Source: Verrucomicrobia subdivision 3 bacterium UBA7542 (lineage in GTDB: Bacteria; Verrucomicrobiota; Verrucomicrobiia; Limisphaerales; UBA11358). From it: a stretch of DNA of 12,527 bases. Positions within the stretch are counted from its first letter, which is position 1. Each line of letters opens with the position of its first letter. Positions 6,005-12,527 of the stretch are shown in pieces. The DNA lies in assembly GCA_002479245.1 (NCBI GenBank), contig DLMG01000289.1, positions 1-12,527 of the forward strand, written 5' to 3'. Below the pieces are notes generated by a model. The model made no database searches, had not been told where the DNA came from, and saw only the letters and a list, made by a program, of their open reading frames with translations. The translations under genes were made by a program, and so were the position numbers.

Positions 6005-6421
6005 ATGTATAAAACTATTCTCGTGACGTTGGATTGCACCGCGACCGATCGGGCGATAATCGAACACATCAAAGAACTGGCGAAGGCGATGCAAAGCCGC
6101 GTCGTTTTGCTTCACGTGGCCACCGGAGCGCTGGCCAAGTATCACGGCAAAAACGCGGCGGGCGCGGAGGTCGAAGAAAGCCAGGCGTATCTGGACCGCG
6201 TCCGGGCCGAGTTTGTTGCTGGCGGCATTCCGGCCGACGTGGAACTGGCTTACGGTGAACCGGTCAAAGAAATCGTCAACTGGATTCGGCAGAAAAAACC
6301 CGACCTGGTGGCGATGGGCACGCACGGTCATCATTTCGTGGCCGATCTGGTTCTCGGAACAACGGCCATAACGGTCCAGCACAGCGTCAGTGTTCCCGTT
6401 CTTCTGCTCCGGGCCAGATGA
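6005..6421 (+). CDS. Universal stress protein (UspA family), ATP-binding type
   Basis: A 138-residue single-domain Usp with the typical MYKTILVTLD first strand. The nucleotide-binding motif G-x2-G-x9-G-T is complete in GTHGHHFVADLVLGTT (about 112-127), which places it among the ATP-binding (MJ0577-like) Usps rather than the non-binding UspA type. The C-terminal strand SVPVLLLRAR completes the fold. The ATG at 6005 is chosen because the family begins with this strand and an AAAGG-type ribosome-binding site precedes it; a GTG at 5954 would overlap mntH. It starts 26 bp after the mntH stop and ends 31 bp before the DUF971 start, so it is probably co-transcribed with manganese uptake and may take part in a stress response linked to metal status. 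That link is inference. Confidence 0.92.
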   Translation: MYKTILVTLDCTATDRAIIEHIKELAKAMQSRVVLLHVATGALAKYHGKNAAGAEVEESQAYLDRVRAEFVAGGIPADVELAYGEPVKEIVNWIRQKKPDLVAMGTHGHHFVADLVLGTTAITVQHSVSVPVLLLRAR

Positions 6422-6452
6422 TCCAAGCAGCAACTTCCGTCATCGTTCATCC

Positions 6453-6764
6453 ATGCGACCGGTGGACATTCAACAAATCGGCAACGAACTGGCCATCAAA
6501 TGGGATGCTGGCGGCGAGGATTTCATTCCGCTGGAGAAACTGCGGCGGCGTTGTCCGTGCGCGGGTTGCAAGGGCGAGGTGGACATCATGGGAAACGTTT
6601 ACAAAAACCCTGAAACAGCTCTGACATCGAAAGCTTTTGAACTGGTTCGCATCGAGATGGTGGGCGGTTACGCGGTCCAGCCGATTTGGGCCGACGGGCA
6701 TTCGACGGGAATTTATTCTTTCGATTACTTGAAACAGGTGGCAGGCCCAAATTCGGGCGATTAA
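6453..6764 (+). CDS. DUF971 (GBBH-like N-terminal domain) zinc-binding protein
   Basis: A 103-residue stand-alone DUF971 protein, the domain that forms the N-terminus of gamma-butyrobetaine hydroxylase. The zinc ligands known from human GBBH (C-x-C-x2-C plus a distant His) are present: C34, C36 and C39 in RRRCPCAGCKGE, and H83 in WADGHSTGIYS. The WADGH and FDYL motifs are typical of the family. Bacterial stand-alone copies have no firmly established function; they are sometimes next to or fused with Mrp/ApbC iron-sulfur carriers, which are not present here. It is the last gene of the presumed mntH-usp-DUF971 run and converges on the giant secreted-protein gene. The ATG at 6453 gives the usual family length of about 100-120 residues. 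No strong Shine-Dalgarno. Confidence 0.9.
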   Translation: MRPVDIQQIGNELAIKWDAGGEDFIPLEKLRRRCPCAGCKGEVDIMGNVYKNPETALTSKAFELVRIEMVGGYAVQPIWADGHSTGIYSFDYLKQVAGPNSGD

Positions 6765-6798
6765 AAAGAAAACGGCGCGTTTATTGAAACGCGCCGTT
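6762..6798 (-). terminator. Rho-independent terminator for the giant secreted-protein gene
   Basis: AACGGCGCGTTT (6771-6782) and AAACGCGCCGTT (6787-6798) form a perfect 12-bp stem with an ATTG loop. On the minus strand the stem is followed by TTCTTTTTAA (complement of 6761-6770), the U-tract of an intrinsic terminator. It lies 30 bp beyond the stop of the minus-strand gene. On the plus strand no T-tract follows, but the stem could also slow transcription arriving from the DUF971 gene. Confidence 0.85.
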
Positions 6799-6828
6799 GA
6801 AATCCAAGGAATGACCGCCAAGCAGTGC

Positions 6829-9800
6829 TTACTGCACCTGTACCCGGTAGAAGCGGACCCCACCACCCGACGTGTCGTGGCATTCCATGATGGTCCCGTT
6901 GCCGCTGTTGGTGCCGACGGAAGTCCAGATCGGCGTGCTCAAGCTCGGAGAACGCTCGATGACATATTGTTTGCCGACGGCACTGGGCCAACTGATGACG
7001 CAATCGGACGGTTGCTGGGCCGACGCCGGGTCGGTGCCGATATTCTTGAAGAAGGACGTGGGATCCGTCGGGTCGGTGCCGGCCAGATATTCCTGCAGGT
7101 TGTTCACGCCATCGCCATCGGCGTCGGCATTCGTCGCCGAAAGCAGATTATTCAGAGTGAGGAAATAGCGCAGGCGCCATGAATCCGGAATGCCGTCACC
7201 CCACGAGGAATTGGTGCGAGAGCTGAAGGTGATCAACCCGGTCGTGGCCTGTTTGGGGAATGAAGCGAGGCCGTTGGGTGAAGCCGAGGCGTGGTCAAAA
7301 TGAACCCCATAAGCGGACAGGCTGGTGGCGTTGGCCGGAATGGTGACGGTCAAGGTGCCGAGAGTAACGTTGTTCGAGAGTCCGGAAATGCCACTGTTGA
7401 GCCAGACGGCGGAATAATTACCGTTGCCTCTTTGCTCGGTCGTCCAAGGTGTGCCGAGGGCCGGGTTATACGAGAAGGTAACCGGGGTCGTCAGCCCCGG
7501 CGAGCCATCCAACGGGACAACGCTGAGGTTCAGCATCAGCAGGCACAACGGATAGTTGCCGAAGATATTGGCCGTAATCGGAATCCGGATGGTCGAACCG
7601 GCGTTGGTCTGGCAATCACCGGCGGTAAAAATGACCTTGGGTTGGTTGGTGATGGAAACATAGGAACTGGAATTGTTTGCCCCGTTCAGGGATTTGGAGG
7701 TGCTCAACGGCTTGACAGCCACACTGGGGCTGACATTCGGGACGATTTCCGCTACGCGACCGGAGACACCATGCGCGACGTCATTGGTCCAGTAACGGCG
7801 GAACCATAACAGATTCGTCTGCAGCGAACGGCGGAAGGTGACATATACGTCTGCAACGTCCAGTTGGCCGTCGCCAAAGGCGATTTGATCAATGGTCGCG
7901 TCGTTGCCGTTGAACAGCAGGCTCGTATTGGCGAGGGTCGCGCTTGGTTGCAAATAACCATAGTGGTTATCAACATAAGTGTAACCGCAGGAATCCATGG
8001 CATCAAAGAGGTCGCTGCCAGCCGGTGGCGTATTCAGGCCATAAACAGCCGCCTCAAACACCTGTGCCACGTCGGGGGCATTCAGGACGCCGTCGCCAAA
8101 ATCACCGGCATTGAACCAGCCGAATGGAGCGGCATCGCCGGCGATGTATTTTTTCTGGCCGACAGTGACGATTTTGATGGCATTCATGCTTCCTGCGCCG
8201 AGTGAGCCATTGGTGGGGGTGAAGATGAACACGGACGAACCCGGCTCCCCAATGCCGTCCGTAGTTGCCGATGGCCGGCCAATCTGAATTTGATAGGTAT
8301 CGCCGGGTGCGGCATCGGCTGGCACTTGGAACGAGTAGCCACCAACGATCACTCCATTTGGTTGTCCAAGTGCAGCATCAGGAAACAAATCGTCATGGGC
8401 CATGGACATGGTAAGAAGATTTTGTGACAAAGTGTTGAAAAGATTTGTCTGGCCTTGGCGTTCCAGCCAGCCCACACCAAGCATGTTGAGGGAGAGGTCG
8501 GTAGTCACCAGATTGACGAAATTCGTTCCCCCCCAATAGACGATCTGACCCGGCGGCGGCGGGCTAATGGCGTCACCAATAAACATGTATGGGGGAATGG
8601 TTTTCAGATATCCCGGGTTGTCGAGGTCAGGTTTCATCAGCATGGACTGAAAACCAAACGCCCCGGGCGTGATGGCCGCACTGTTACTGATGCTGTTGAC
8701 CGTCAAACTAAATTGCAAACTATCCATGACGGTACCGGGCAAAATGCTTAACGTCACCGGGGCGTAAAAAGTCTGGCCCGGTGACGCGACAAAGGCGCTG
8801 GAGGCTTCGCCTGAGGCAAAGCCGAAGCTGATGCTATTGGGCACGAAGCTGCCCGGCGCAAAAGATTGTTGAGCTATTCCGCTTACTGCATAACCAACCG
8901 TCGGCCCATAGCCGAAGGCGCGCACTTGAAAAAAGATGTTGGTGCTTCCGTTGAGCGAAAGAGTTACTGTGCTGTTGGTGCTGAAAATTTGCTGGCTCGC
9001 GGGCGCATTGGTCGGGTCGGTGCCGTCCAGCGTGTAATAAAAACCGGCGTTTGTTGTGACATCGGTAAGCGTGAACTGCGCAGCATTGTTCCCCGTAATC
9101 ATTGGAGTGCCGACTTGAAACAGAAACTCAGCCGAGGCCACCGCGCTGCTTTCTCCGACGCCGTTGAAGTTCACAGCTTCAATCGTCACGAGTCCATTCG
9201 ACAAGGCCAGCGAGGGCAAAGGATTGACGTTAGGCGACCCCTGCTGTTGGCCATCCTCATAAGCCGGCGGGGTGCTCCCGTAGGACGCGCTAGGAACCGC
9301 CCCATTCGTTGACGGCGGTATGGTGATGTAATGGATCGAAGGTCCGTTCGTGGTTGAATTAATCGCGATGAGTAGAGGATTGTTGGCAATATACGGATTT
9401 CCACCGCTGACAGGGTGTAGCACGGAGAAAAAACCGGTCAGGGTATTTCCCTCGAAATCATACCAGCCGATTTCCGGCGTCGGCGGCGGCGGAATGGAAA
9501 TCGTGACGCTGACTTCCGTGGAATTGCCGCTCACGCCGCCTGTATTGGACGCGGTGACAACATAATAATAAGTCGTACCGGCAAGCACATTCGTGTCTGT
9601 GAAACTGGTGGTCGTTGTCGTGCCGATGATAGTGTAAGGTCCGCCGCTGGACATAGCGCGTTCGACATTGTAATTGGTCGCGTTAACACTTGCCGCCCAT
9701 GTCAACAATACTCCCGAAGAATTCGTCGTTGCGGTCAAGCCTGTCGGTGCCGCGGGCGGCGGGGGCGGCGGCGGCTGGAGACCGGCTCCCGTGACATGGC

Positions 9801-10884
9801 GGATGATGTGGTAATAATCTTCCGTCACATAAACACTGCCGTCAGGCGCCAAGGCTATGCCATTAGGCTGGCGTGCTGCAACCCCACCGAGTTTATCGGG
9901 AATCACGACCGTCCCGTCGGTGTGTCCTTTATAAGGGTTGACCCAATCATTGGAAGTGACACCGTAAAGGTTTGTCACAGCGCCACTGGCCAGCACTCTT
10001 TTGACGCGGTGATTGCCATAGTCCGCGACGATTAGAGTTCCATCGCCCGTTTCGACCACGCCGGCGGGCTGGAAAAATTTGGCGGTGTTGCTGGGGTCAA
10101 CGTTGTTCGCGTTGAAAAAGTCGCCCTTGCCGTGGAATCCGGCATTGGTGGTGACGATACCGGTGTTGGGATCAATGAGCAAAATGCCATTGCGCCCGGC
10201 ATCGCAAACGGCCAGCAAGCCGTTATGTTTGAAAGCGATGCCTTGCAGGGAAGCGCCGGAAGCGGTGACCGTCGCCACAACATTGCTGACGCCACTTGGC
10301 GCAACCTTGAACACCTTGTTGCTGGCCGTTACATAAATGTTGTCGAGCGTGTCCACCGCAATGCCACCGGCGTCGGTTATTTTCGTGAGATTGGTGGCAA
10401 CGGTACCAAAGGTAAGGTCGATTTCCAAAACGTTCCCGTTGGTACCCTTGCCGCGGTTGAGGACAAAGAGGAGGTCTTCTGCATTATCAAGCGCGATGCC
10501 AACTGGCTTGTTGAAAAGGTTGGTTATGGCGTTGCCATTTTGATCTTCACCCACAATGTCGTAAGTATAATTGGCGTCGAATTGAAGCAGGCGAACTGCG
10601 TTATTGTCGCGGTCGGCCACGAACAGATAATTGCCGCTGCTGTCCATCACCAGGCCGCAAGGCGTGTGGTATTCCGCTTCCGAAGTGATGTCACCATCCA
10701 CATAACCGGCGCCCGAAGTGTAGCCGGTTCTGGGGCCGCCGCTTGTTGTGCTTACAGTTGGGGCGGCAGAGAGGTTGGCGGCGGCCAGCAGCAACGCGAC
10801 CATTACAATGACGCCCCGCGACTGCGGGATGAAATGCGCTTGCCCGAAGGCTTGCCACGCGCGCTTGAGAATTGGAGTTCTCAT
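6829..10884 (-). CDS. Giant exported modular protein: NHL propeller, FN3, cohesin-like and dockerin-like modules
   Basis: A 1351-residue secreted protein. Signal peptide 1-40 (basic start, hydrophobic VIVMVALLLAAANLSA). Residues 65-368 hold six NHL-type motifs (near 75, 126, 172, 213, 272, 339; e.g. QPNGIALAPDGSVYV), consistent with a six-bladed propeller. After a seven-proline linker (371-377) come an FN3 domain (379-463), an unassigned stretch, and a CHB_HEX_C-like module (about 600-665, YYTLDGTDPTN). A cohesin-like module (684-905), a dockerin-like pair (913-1023) and a second cohesin-like module (1084-1222) follow. The end has a TSP3-like motif (1253-1277, DADGDGVNNLQEYLAGTDPTD) and a C-terminal beta domain (1293-1351, YVIERS...FYRV) common on Verrucomicrobia exported proteins. 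No catalytic domain is recognised, so a surface, matrix or binding role is likely. It lies 76 bp downstream of a secretin gene on the same strand. The ATG at 10884 is set by the signal peptide. Domain edges are approximate. Confidence 0.82.
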   Translation of the reverse strand: MRTPILKRAWQAFGQAHFIPQSRGVIVMVALLLAAANLSAAPTVSTTSGGPRTGYTSGAGYVDGDITSEAEYHTPCGLVMDSSGNYLFVADRDNNAVRLLQFDANYTYDIVGEDQNGNAITNLFNKPVGIALDNAEDLLFVLNRGKGTNGNVLEIDLTFGTVATNLTKITDAGGIAVDTLDNIYVTASNKVFKVAPSGVSNVVATVTASGASLQGIAFKHNGLLAVCDAGRNGILLIDPNTGIVTTNAGFHGKGDFFNANNVDPSNTAKFFQPAGVVETGDGTLIVADYGNHRVKRVLASGAVTNLYGVTSNDWVNPYKGHTDGTVVIPDKLGGVAARQPNGIALAPDGSVYVTEDYYHIIRHVTGAGLQPPPPPPPAAPTGLTATTNSSGVLLTWAASVNATNYNVERAMSSGGPYTIIGTTTTTSFTDTNVLAGTTYYYVVTASNTGGVSGNSTEVSVTISIPPPPTPEIGWYDFEGNTLTGFFSVLHPVSGGNPYIANNPLLIAINSTTNGPSIHYITIPPSTNGAVPSASYGSTPPAYEDGQQQGSPNVNPLPSLALSNGLVTIEAVNFNGVGESSAVASAEFLFQVGTPMITGNNAAQFTLTDVTTNAGFYYTLDGTDPTNAPASQQIFSTNSTVTLSLNGSTNIFFQVRAFGYGPTVGYAVSGIAQQSFAPGSFVPNSISFGFASGEASSAFVASPGQTFYAPVTLSILPGTVMDSLQFSLTVNSISNSAAITPGAFGFQSMLMKPDLDNPGYLKTIPPYMFIGDAISPPPPGQIVYWGGTNFVNLVTTDLSLNMLGVGWLERQGQTNLFNTLSQNLLTMSMAHDDLFPDAALGQPNGVIVGGYSFQVPADAAPGDTYQIQIGRPSATTDGIGEPGSSVFIFTPTNGSLGAGSMNAIKIVTVGQKKYIAGDAAPFGWFNAGDFGDGVLNAPDVAQVFEAAVYGLNTPPAGSDLFDAMDSCGYTYVDNHYGYLQPSATLANTSLLFNGNDATIDQIAFGDGQLDVADVYVTFRRSLQTNLLWFRRYWTNDVAHGVSGRVAEIVPNVSPSVAVKPLSTSKSLNGANNSSSYVSITNQPKVIFTAGDCQTNAGSTIRIPITANIFGNYPLCLLMLNLSVVPLDGSPGLTTPVTFSYNPALGTPWTTEQRGNGNYSAVWLNSGISGLSNNVTLGTLTVTIPANATSLSAYGVHFDHASASPNGLASFPKQATTGLITFSSRTNSSWGDGIPDSWRLRYFLTLNNLLSATNADADGDGVNNLQEYLAGTDPTDPTSFFKNIGTDPASAQQPSDCVISWPSAVGKQYVIERSPSLSTPIWTSVGTNSGNGTIMECHDTSGGGVRFYRVQVQ

Positions 10885-10960
10885 AAAACAGTTTTGATTG
10901 TTATTTACCGCTCACAAGGAATTTTGGTTTGCCGATTGGATGAATATTGGTTTAAGACGG
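10885..10960 (-). promoter_or_regulatory. 76-bp leader between secretin and giant secreted-protein genes
   Basis: Short, AT-richer spacer. AAAAC-T-GTTTT (10895 to 10885) is an 11-bp dyad abutting the ATG of the downstream gene. Upstream of it, TTGTGAGCGG (10917 to 10908) and ATAACAAT (10904 to 10897) are separated by three bases. No transcription terminator is seen after the secretin gene, so read-through into the giant gene is plausible. No Shine-Dalgarno is visible. Confidence 0.4.
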
Positions 10961-12527
10961 CTATTTTTGATCAAATTCACCCGGCACAGGGACAGGGTTG
11001 CTCCAATCGCCACGCGGTTCGGCGCCGTCCCAAACTGTGCTCGGGTTCATGCGGGATTTCATCACCGCCGGTTTGGATTGGAGAAAATCGGCTGGGGCGG
11101 ATGAAGCTTGCTGGAAATCGGCATTTCTGATGATCGTGGGTGTCAGAAAAATGATCAAATTGTCCTTGTTCATAGATTTGTTTTCGCTGCGGAAAGCCCA
11201 TCCCAGTCCGGGAATGTCCCCCAGGACCGGCACCTTGCTATAGGTAGCCGTCGGGTTGTCCTGGACCAAGCCGCCCATGACCAGCGTATTGCCATTGGGA
11301 ATCATCACCTGCGAATCAATTCTGCGAGTATTAAATTCCGGAACCGGGTAGCTGGTTGAGGGATTGCCTTGCCCGCCCGGCACCGTGATGGTGATATTGC
11401 CCAAAAAGCTTGAAACCGACGGGGTAACTTTCAGCCAGATGAAATCATTGGCGGAAATACGCGGCGTCACCTGCAGGATGGTTCCGACGTTGGAATAGGT
11501 GATTGACATACTGCCAGAGGAGTTTTGAGTTCCGCCGCTCAAGCTAATCACCGGGTAGCCCATGGTGACTTCAATGGTCGCCATCTCGTTGTCCAAAGTG
11601 ACAATGCGGGGAGTGGAAACAATCTGGGCATCGTAAGTTGCATTCAGGAAGGAGAGCACGGCATGCACGCCGTCGGCGTTAAGGAATCCAATCGCCGGAG
11701 TGAAGCCGCTGACGGTATTCCAGGCTATGCCGCCAGCACCCTGGACCATGTTCAAAGTGGTCTGCTGGCTGGAACTGGGCGTGGTGGTGGTGGTATGACC
11801 ACCGCTGAAAGTTGTGGTTGTAGGGGTGCCGGGAATCTGAGCTGTTGTACTAGAGGAACCCTGCATTAAACCGTTCCCAAAGTAGATGTTTTGCGCCGAA
11901 AGCGTGCCTGACCAATCAACGCCTTTGGCAGTCGTGGGGTTGCTGGAAATCTCGACCAGTTTGGTTTCAATCAACACCTGTCGCGTGGGTTTGTCGAGTT
12001 CGTTGATGAGCGCGTCCAATGCTTCCTGCTCTCTTTCGGTGGCCACCACGACCAACTGGCTGGTGCGGACATCAGGCAGCACCTTGCTGCGCTTGTCCGT
12101 GAGCGAGGCCTGGACCGAGTCCACCATGTTCGACGTACTGGCGTATTTGAGTTGAATGACGCGGGTAATGAGCGGCGGTGGTGCCGTAGGGTCTTTGGCG
12201 GTGATGCGGGCAATCTGGGTCTTGCGATCTTCACTGAGTTGCAAACCGTAGTTGTCGAGCAAGGCCATGAGGGCCTGCTCGGCGGTGACATTTTCCCAAC
12301 GGATGGAAAGGGTGGGTTCGGCTTTGATCTGTCCATTTTGGTCAGGCTGGCCATAACCGATTTTCGGATCAATCAGGTAATTGATTTCCGCCTGCCGGGC
12401 CAGATTTTCAATGGCGGTGGTAATCGGAACGTCCTGAAATTGAATCAACGGTATGCTCGGAAGCTCTGAAGGCTGAGGTTTGGCGGCGCTTGCGGTTTCA
12501 TTGGTGGTGGTCACAGTACTGGTGGTT
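10961..12527 (-). CDS. Outer-membrane secretin (GspD/PilQ type), 5' end outside window
   Basis: At least 520 residues are visible; the frame stays open to the right edge. A GTG at 12514 gives a Thr/Ala-rich start without signal peptide, so the true start probably lies beyond the window. Numbered from that GTG: N0/STN domain (about 20-95, IQFQDVPITTAIENLARQA), one N1/NolW-type domain (about 116-188), a Ser/Thr-rich low-complexity insert (218-255), and the secretin barrel domain (about 270-463) with the signature VPVLGDIPGLGWAFR (428-442) and the final strand NLIIFLTPTII. Secretins form the gated outer-membrane channel of type II secretion, type IV pili and related machines. Only one N1 repeat is seen, fewer than in classical GspD (N1-N3), so a PilQ-like or lineage-specific secretin is possible. 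It is followed after 76 bp by the giant exported protein gene. Confidence 0.9.
   Translation of the reverse strand, partial: TTSTVTTTNETASAAKPQPSELPSIPLIQFQDVPITTAIENLARQAEINYLIDPKIGYGQPDQNGQIKAEPTLSIRWENVTAEQALMALLDNYGLQLSEDRKTQIARITAKDPTAPPPLITRVIQLKYASTSNMVDSVQASLTDKRSKVLPDVRTSQLVVVATEREQEALDALINELDKPTRQVLIETKLVEISSNPTTAKGVDWSGTLSAQNIYFGNGLMQGSSSTTAQIPGTPTTTTFSGGHTTTTTPSSSQQTTLNMVQGAGGIAWNTVSGFTPAIGFLNADGVHAVLSFLNATYDAQIVSTPRIVTLDNEMATIEVTMGYPVISLSGGTQNSSGSMSITYSNVGTILQVTPRISANDFIWLKVTPSVSSFLGNITITVPGGQGNPSTSYPVPEFNTRRIDSQVMIPNGNTLVMGGLVQDNPTATYSKVPVLGDIPGLGWAFRSENKSMNKDNLIIFLTPTIIRNADFQQASSAPADFLQSKPAVMKSRMNPSTVWDGAEPRGDWSNPVPVPGEFDQK

Noticed and set aside
9754..9774. GC-rich simple repeat (CCN run) as a regulatory or unstable repeat
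   Set aside because: It encodes the seven-proline linker between the propeller and FN3 domain, a sufficient explanation.
10132..11130. Plus-strand open frame of 332 codons across the secretin/giant-gene boundary
   Set aside because: It runs antisense through two well-supported genes and their spacer, and its translation shows no domain or signal peptide.
1..12527. CRISPR array, phage, transposase or defence system
   Set aside because: No regularly spaced direct repeats, no transposase or nuclease-type proteins and no toxin-antitoxin pair; the genes are metabolic, metal-homeostasis and secretion related.

Overview
The window reads as chromosomal DNA of a GC-rich (roughly 60%) Gram-negative bacterium, most likely a Verrucomicrobiota member of the Pedosphaera/Limisphaerales kind. 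This rests on the very large secreted protein ending in a thrombospondin-type-3-like calcium motif plus a Verrucomicrobia-style C-terminal beta domain, on the fused GH105-DUF4861 protein, on short palindromic elements between genes, and on weak or absent Shine-Dalgarno sequences. The taxonomic call is inference; there is no rRNA or tRNA here.

Layout. (1) 1-163: a paired-hairpin palindrome and a short leader. (2) 164-2575 (+): secreted GH105-type unsaturated uronyl hydrolase fused to DUF4861, converging on (3) 2656-3300 (-): KDPG aldolase. A 76-bp two-hairpin element (2577-2652) fills the gap between them. (4) 3301-3571: a 271-bp non-coding stretch packed with palindromes, including a second two-hairpin element (3417-3487). 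(5) 3572-3970 (+): small VOC/glyoxalase-fold metalloprotein. (6) 4009-4467 (-): MntR, divergent from (7) 4545-5978 (+): MntH, with an MntR-box-like dyad (4517-4534) in the 77-bp intergenic region. MntH is followed closely by (8) UspA (6005-6421) and (9) a DUF971 protein (6453-6764), probably one operon. (10) 6771-6798: a perfect 12-bp stem whose T-tract serves the minus strand. (11) 6829-10884 (-): a 1351-residue exported modular protein (six-bladed NHL propeller, FN3, CHB_HEX_C-like, two cohesin-like modules around a dockerin-like pair, TSP3-like motif, C-terminal beta domain). (12) 10961 to the right edge (-): a secretin (N0/STN, one N1/NolW, secretin barrel) whose 5' end lies outside the window.

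How the genes fit together. The hydrolase and KDPG aldolase are the two ends of a known uronate catabolic route: unsaturated uronic acid released outside the cytoplasm, then 2-keto-3-deoxygluconate, then KDPG, then pyruvate and glyceraldehyde-3-phosphate. The mntR/mntH pair is a textbook manganese homeostasis unit with a visible operator, and its tail genes may be co-expressed. The secretin lies 76 bp upstream of the giant exported protein on the same strand, so the protein may be a substrate or partner of that outer-membrane channel; this is inference.

I see no CRISPR array, transposase, phage gene or toxin-antitoxin pair. The least explained signals are the two-hairpin intergenic elements with compensatory arm changes, the AT-rich patch at the GH105/DUF4861 junction, and the secretin/modular-protein pair.
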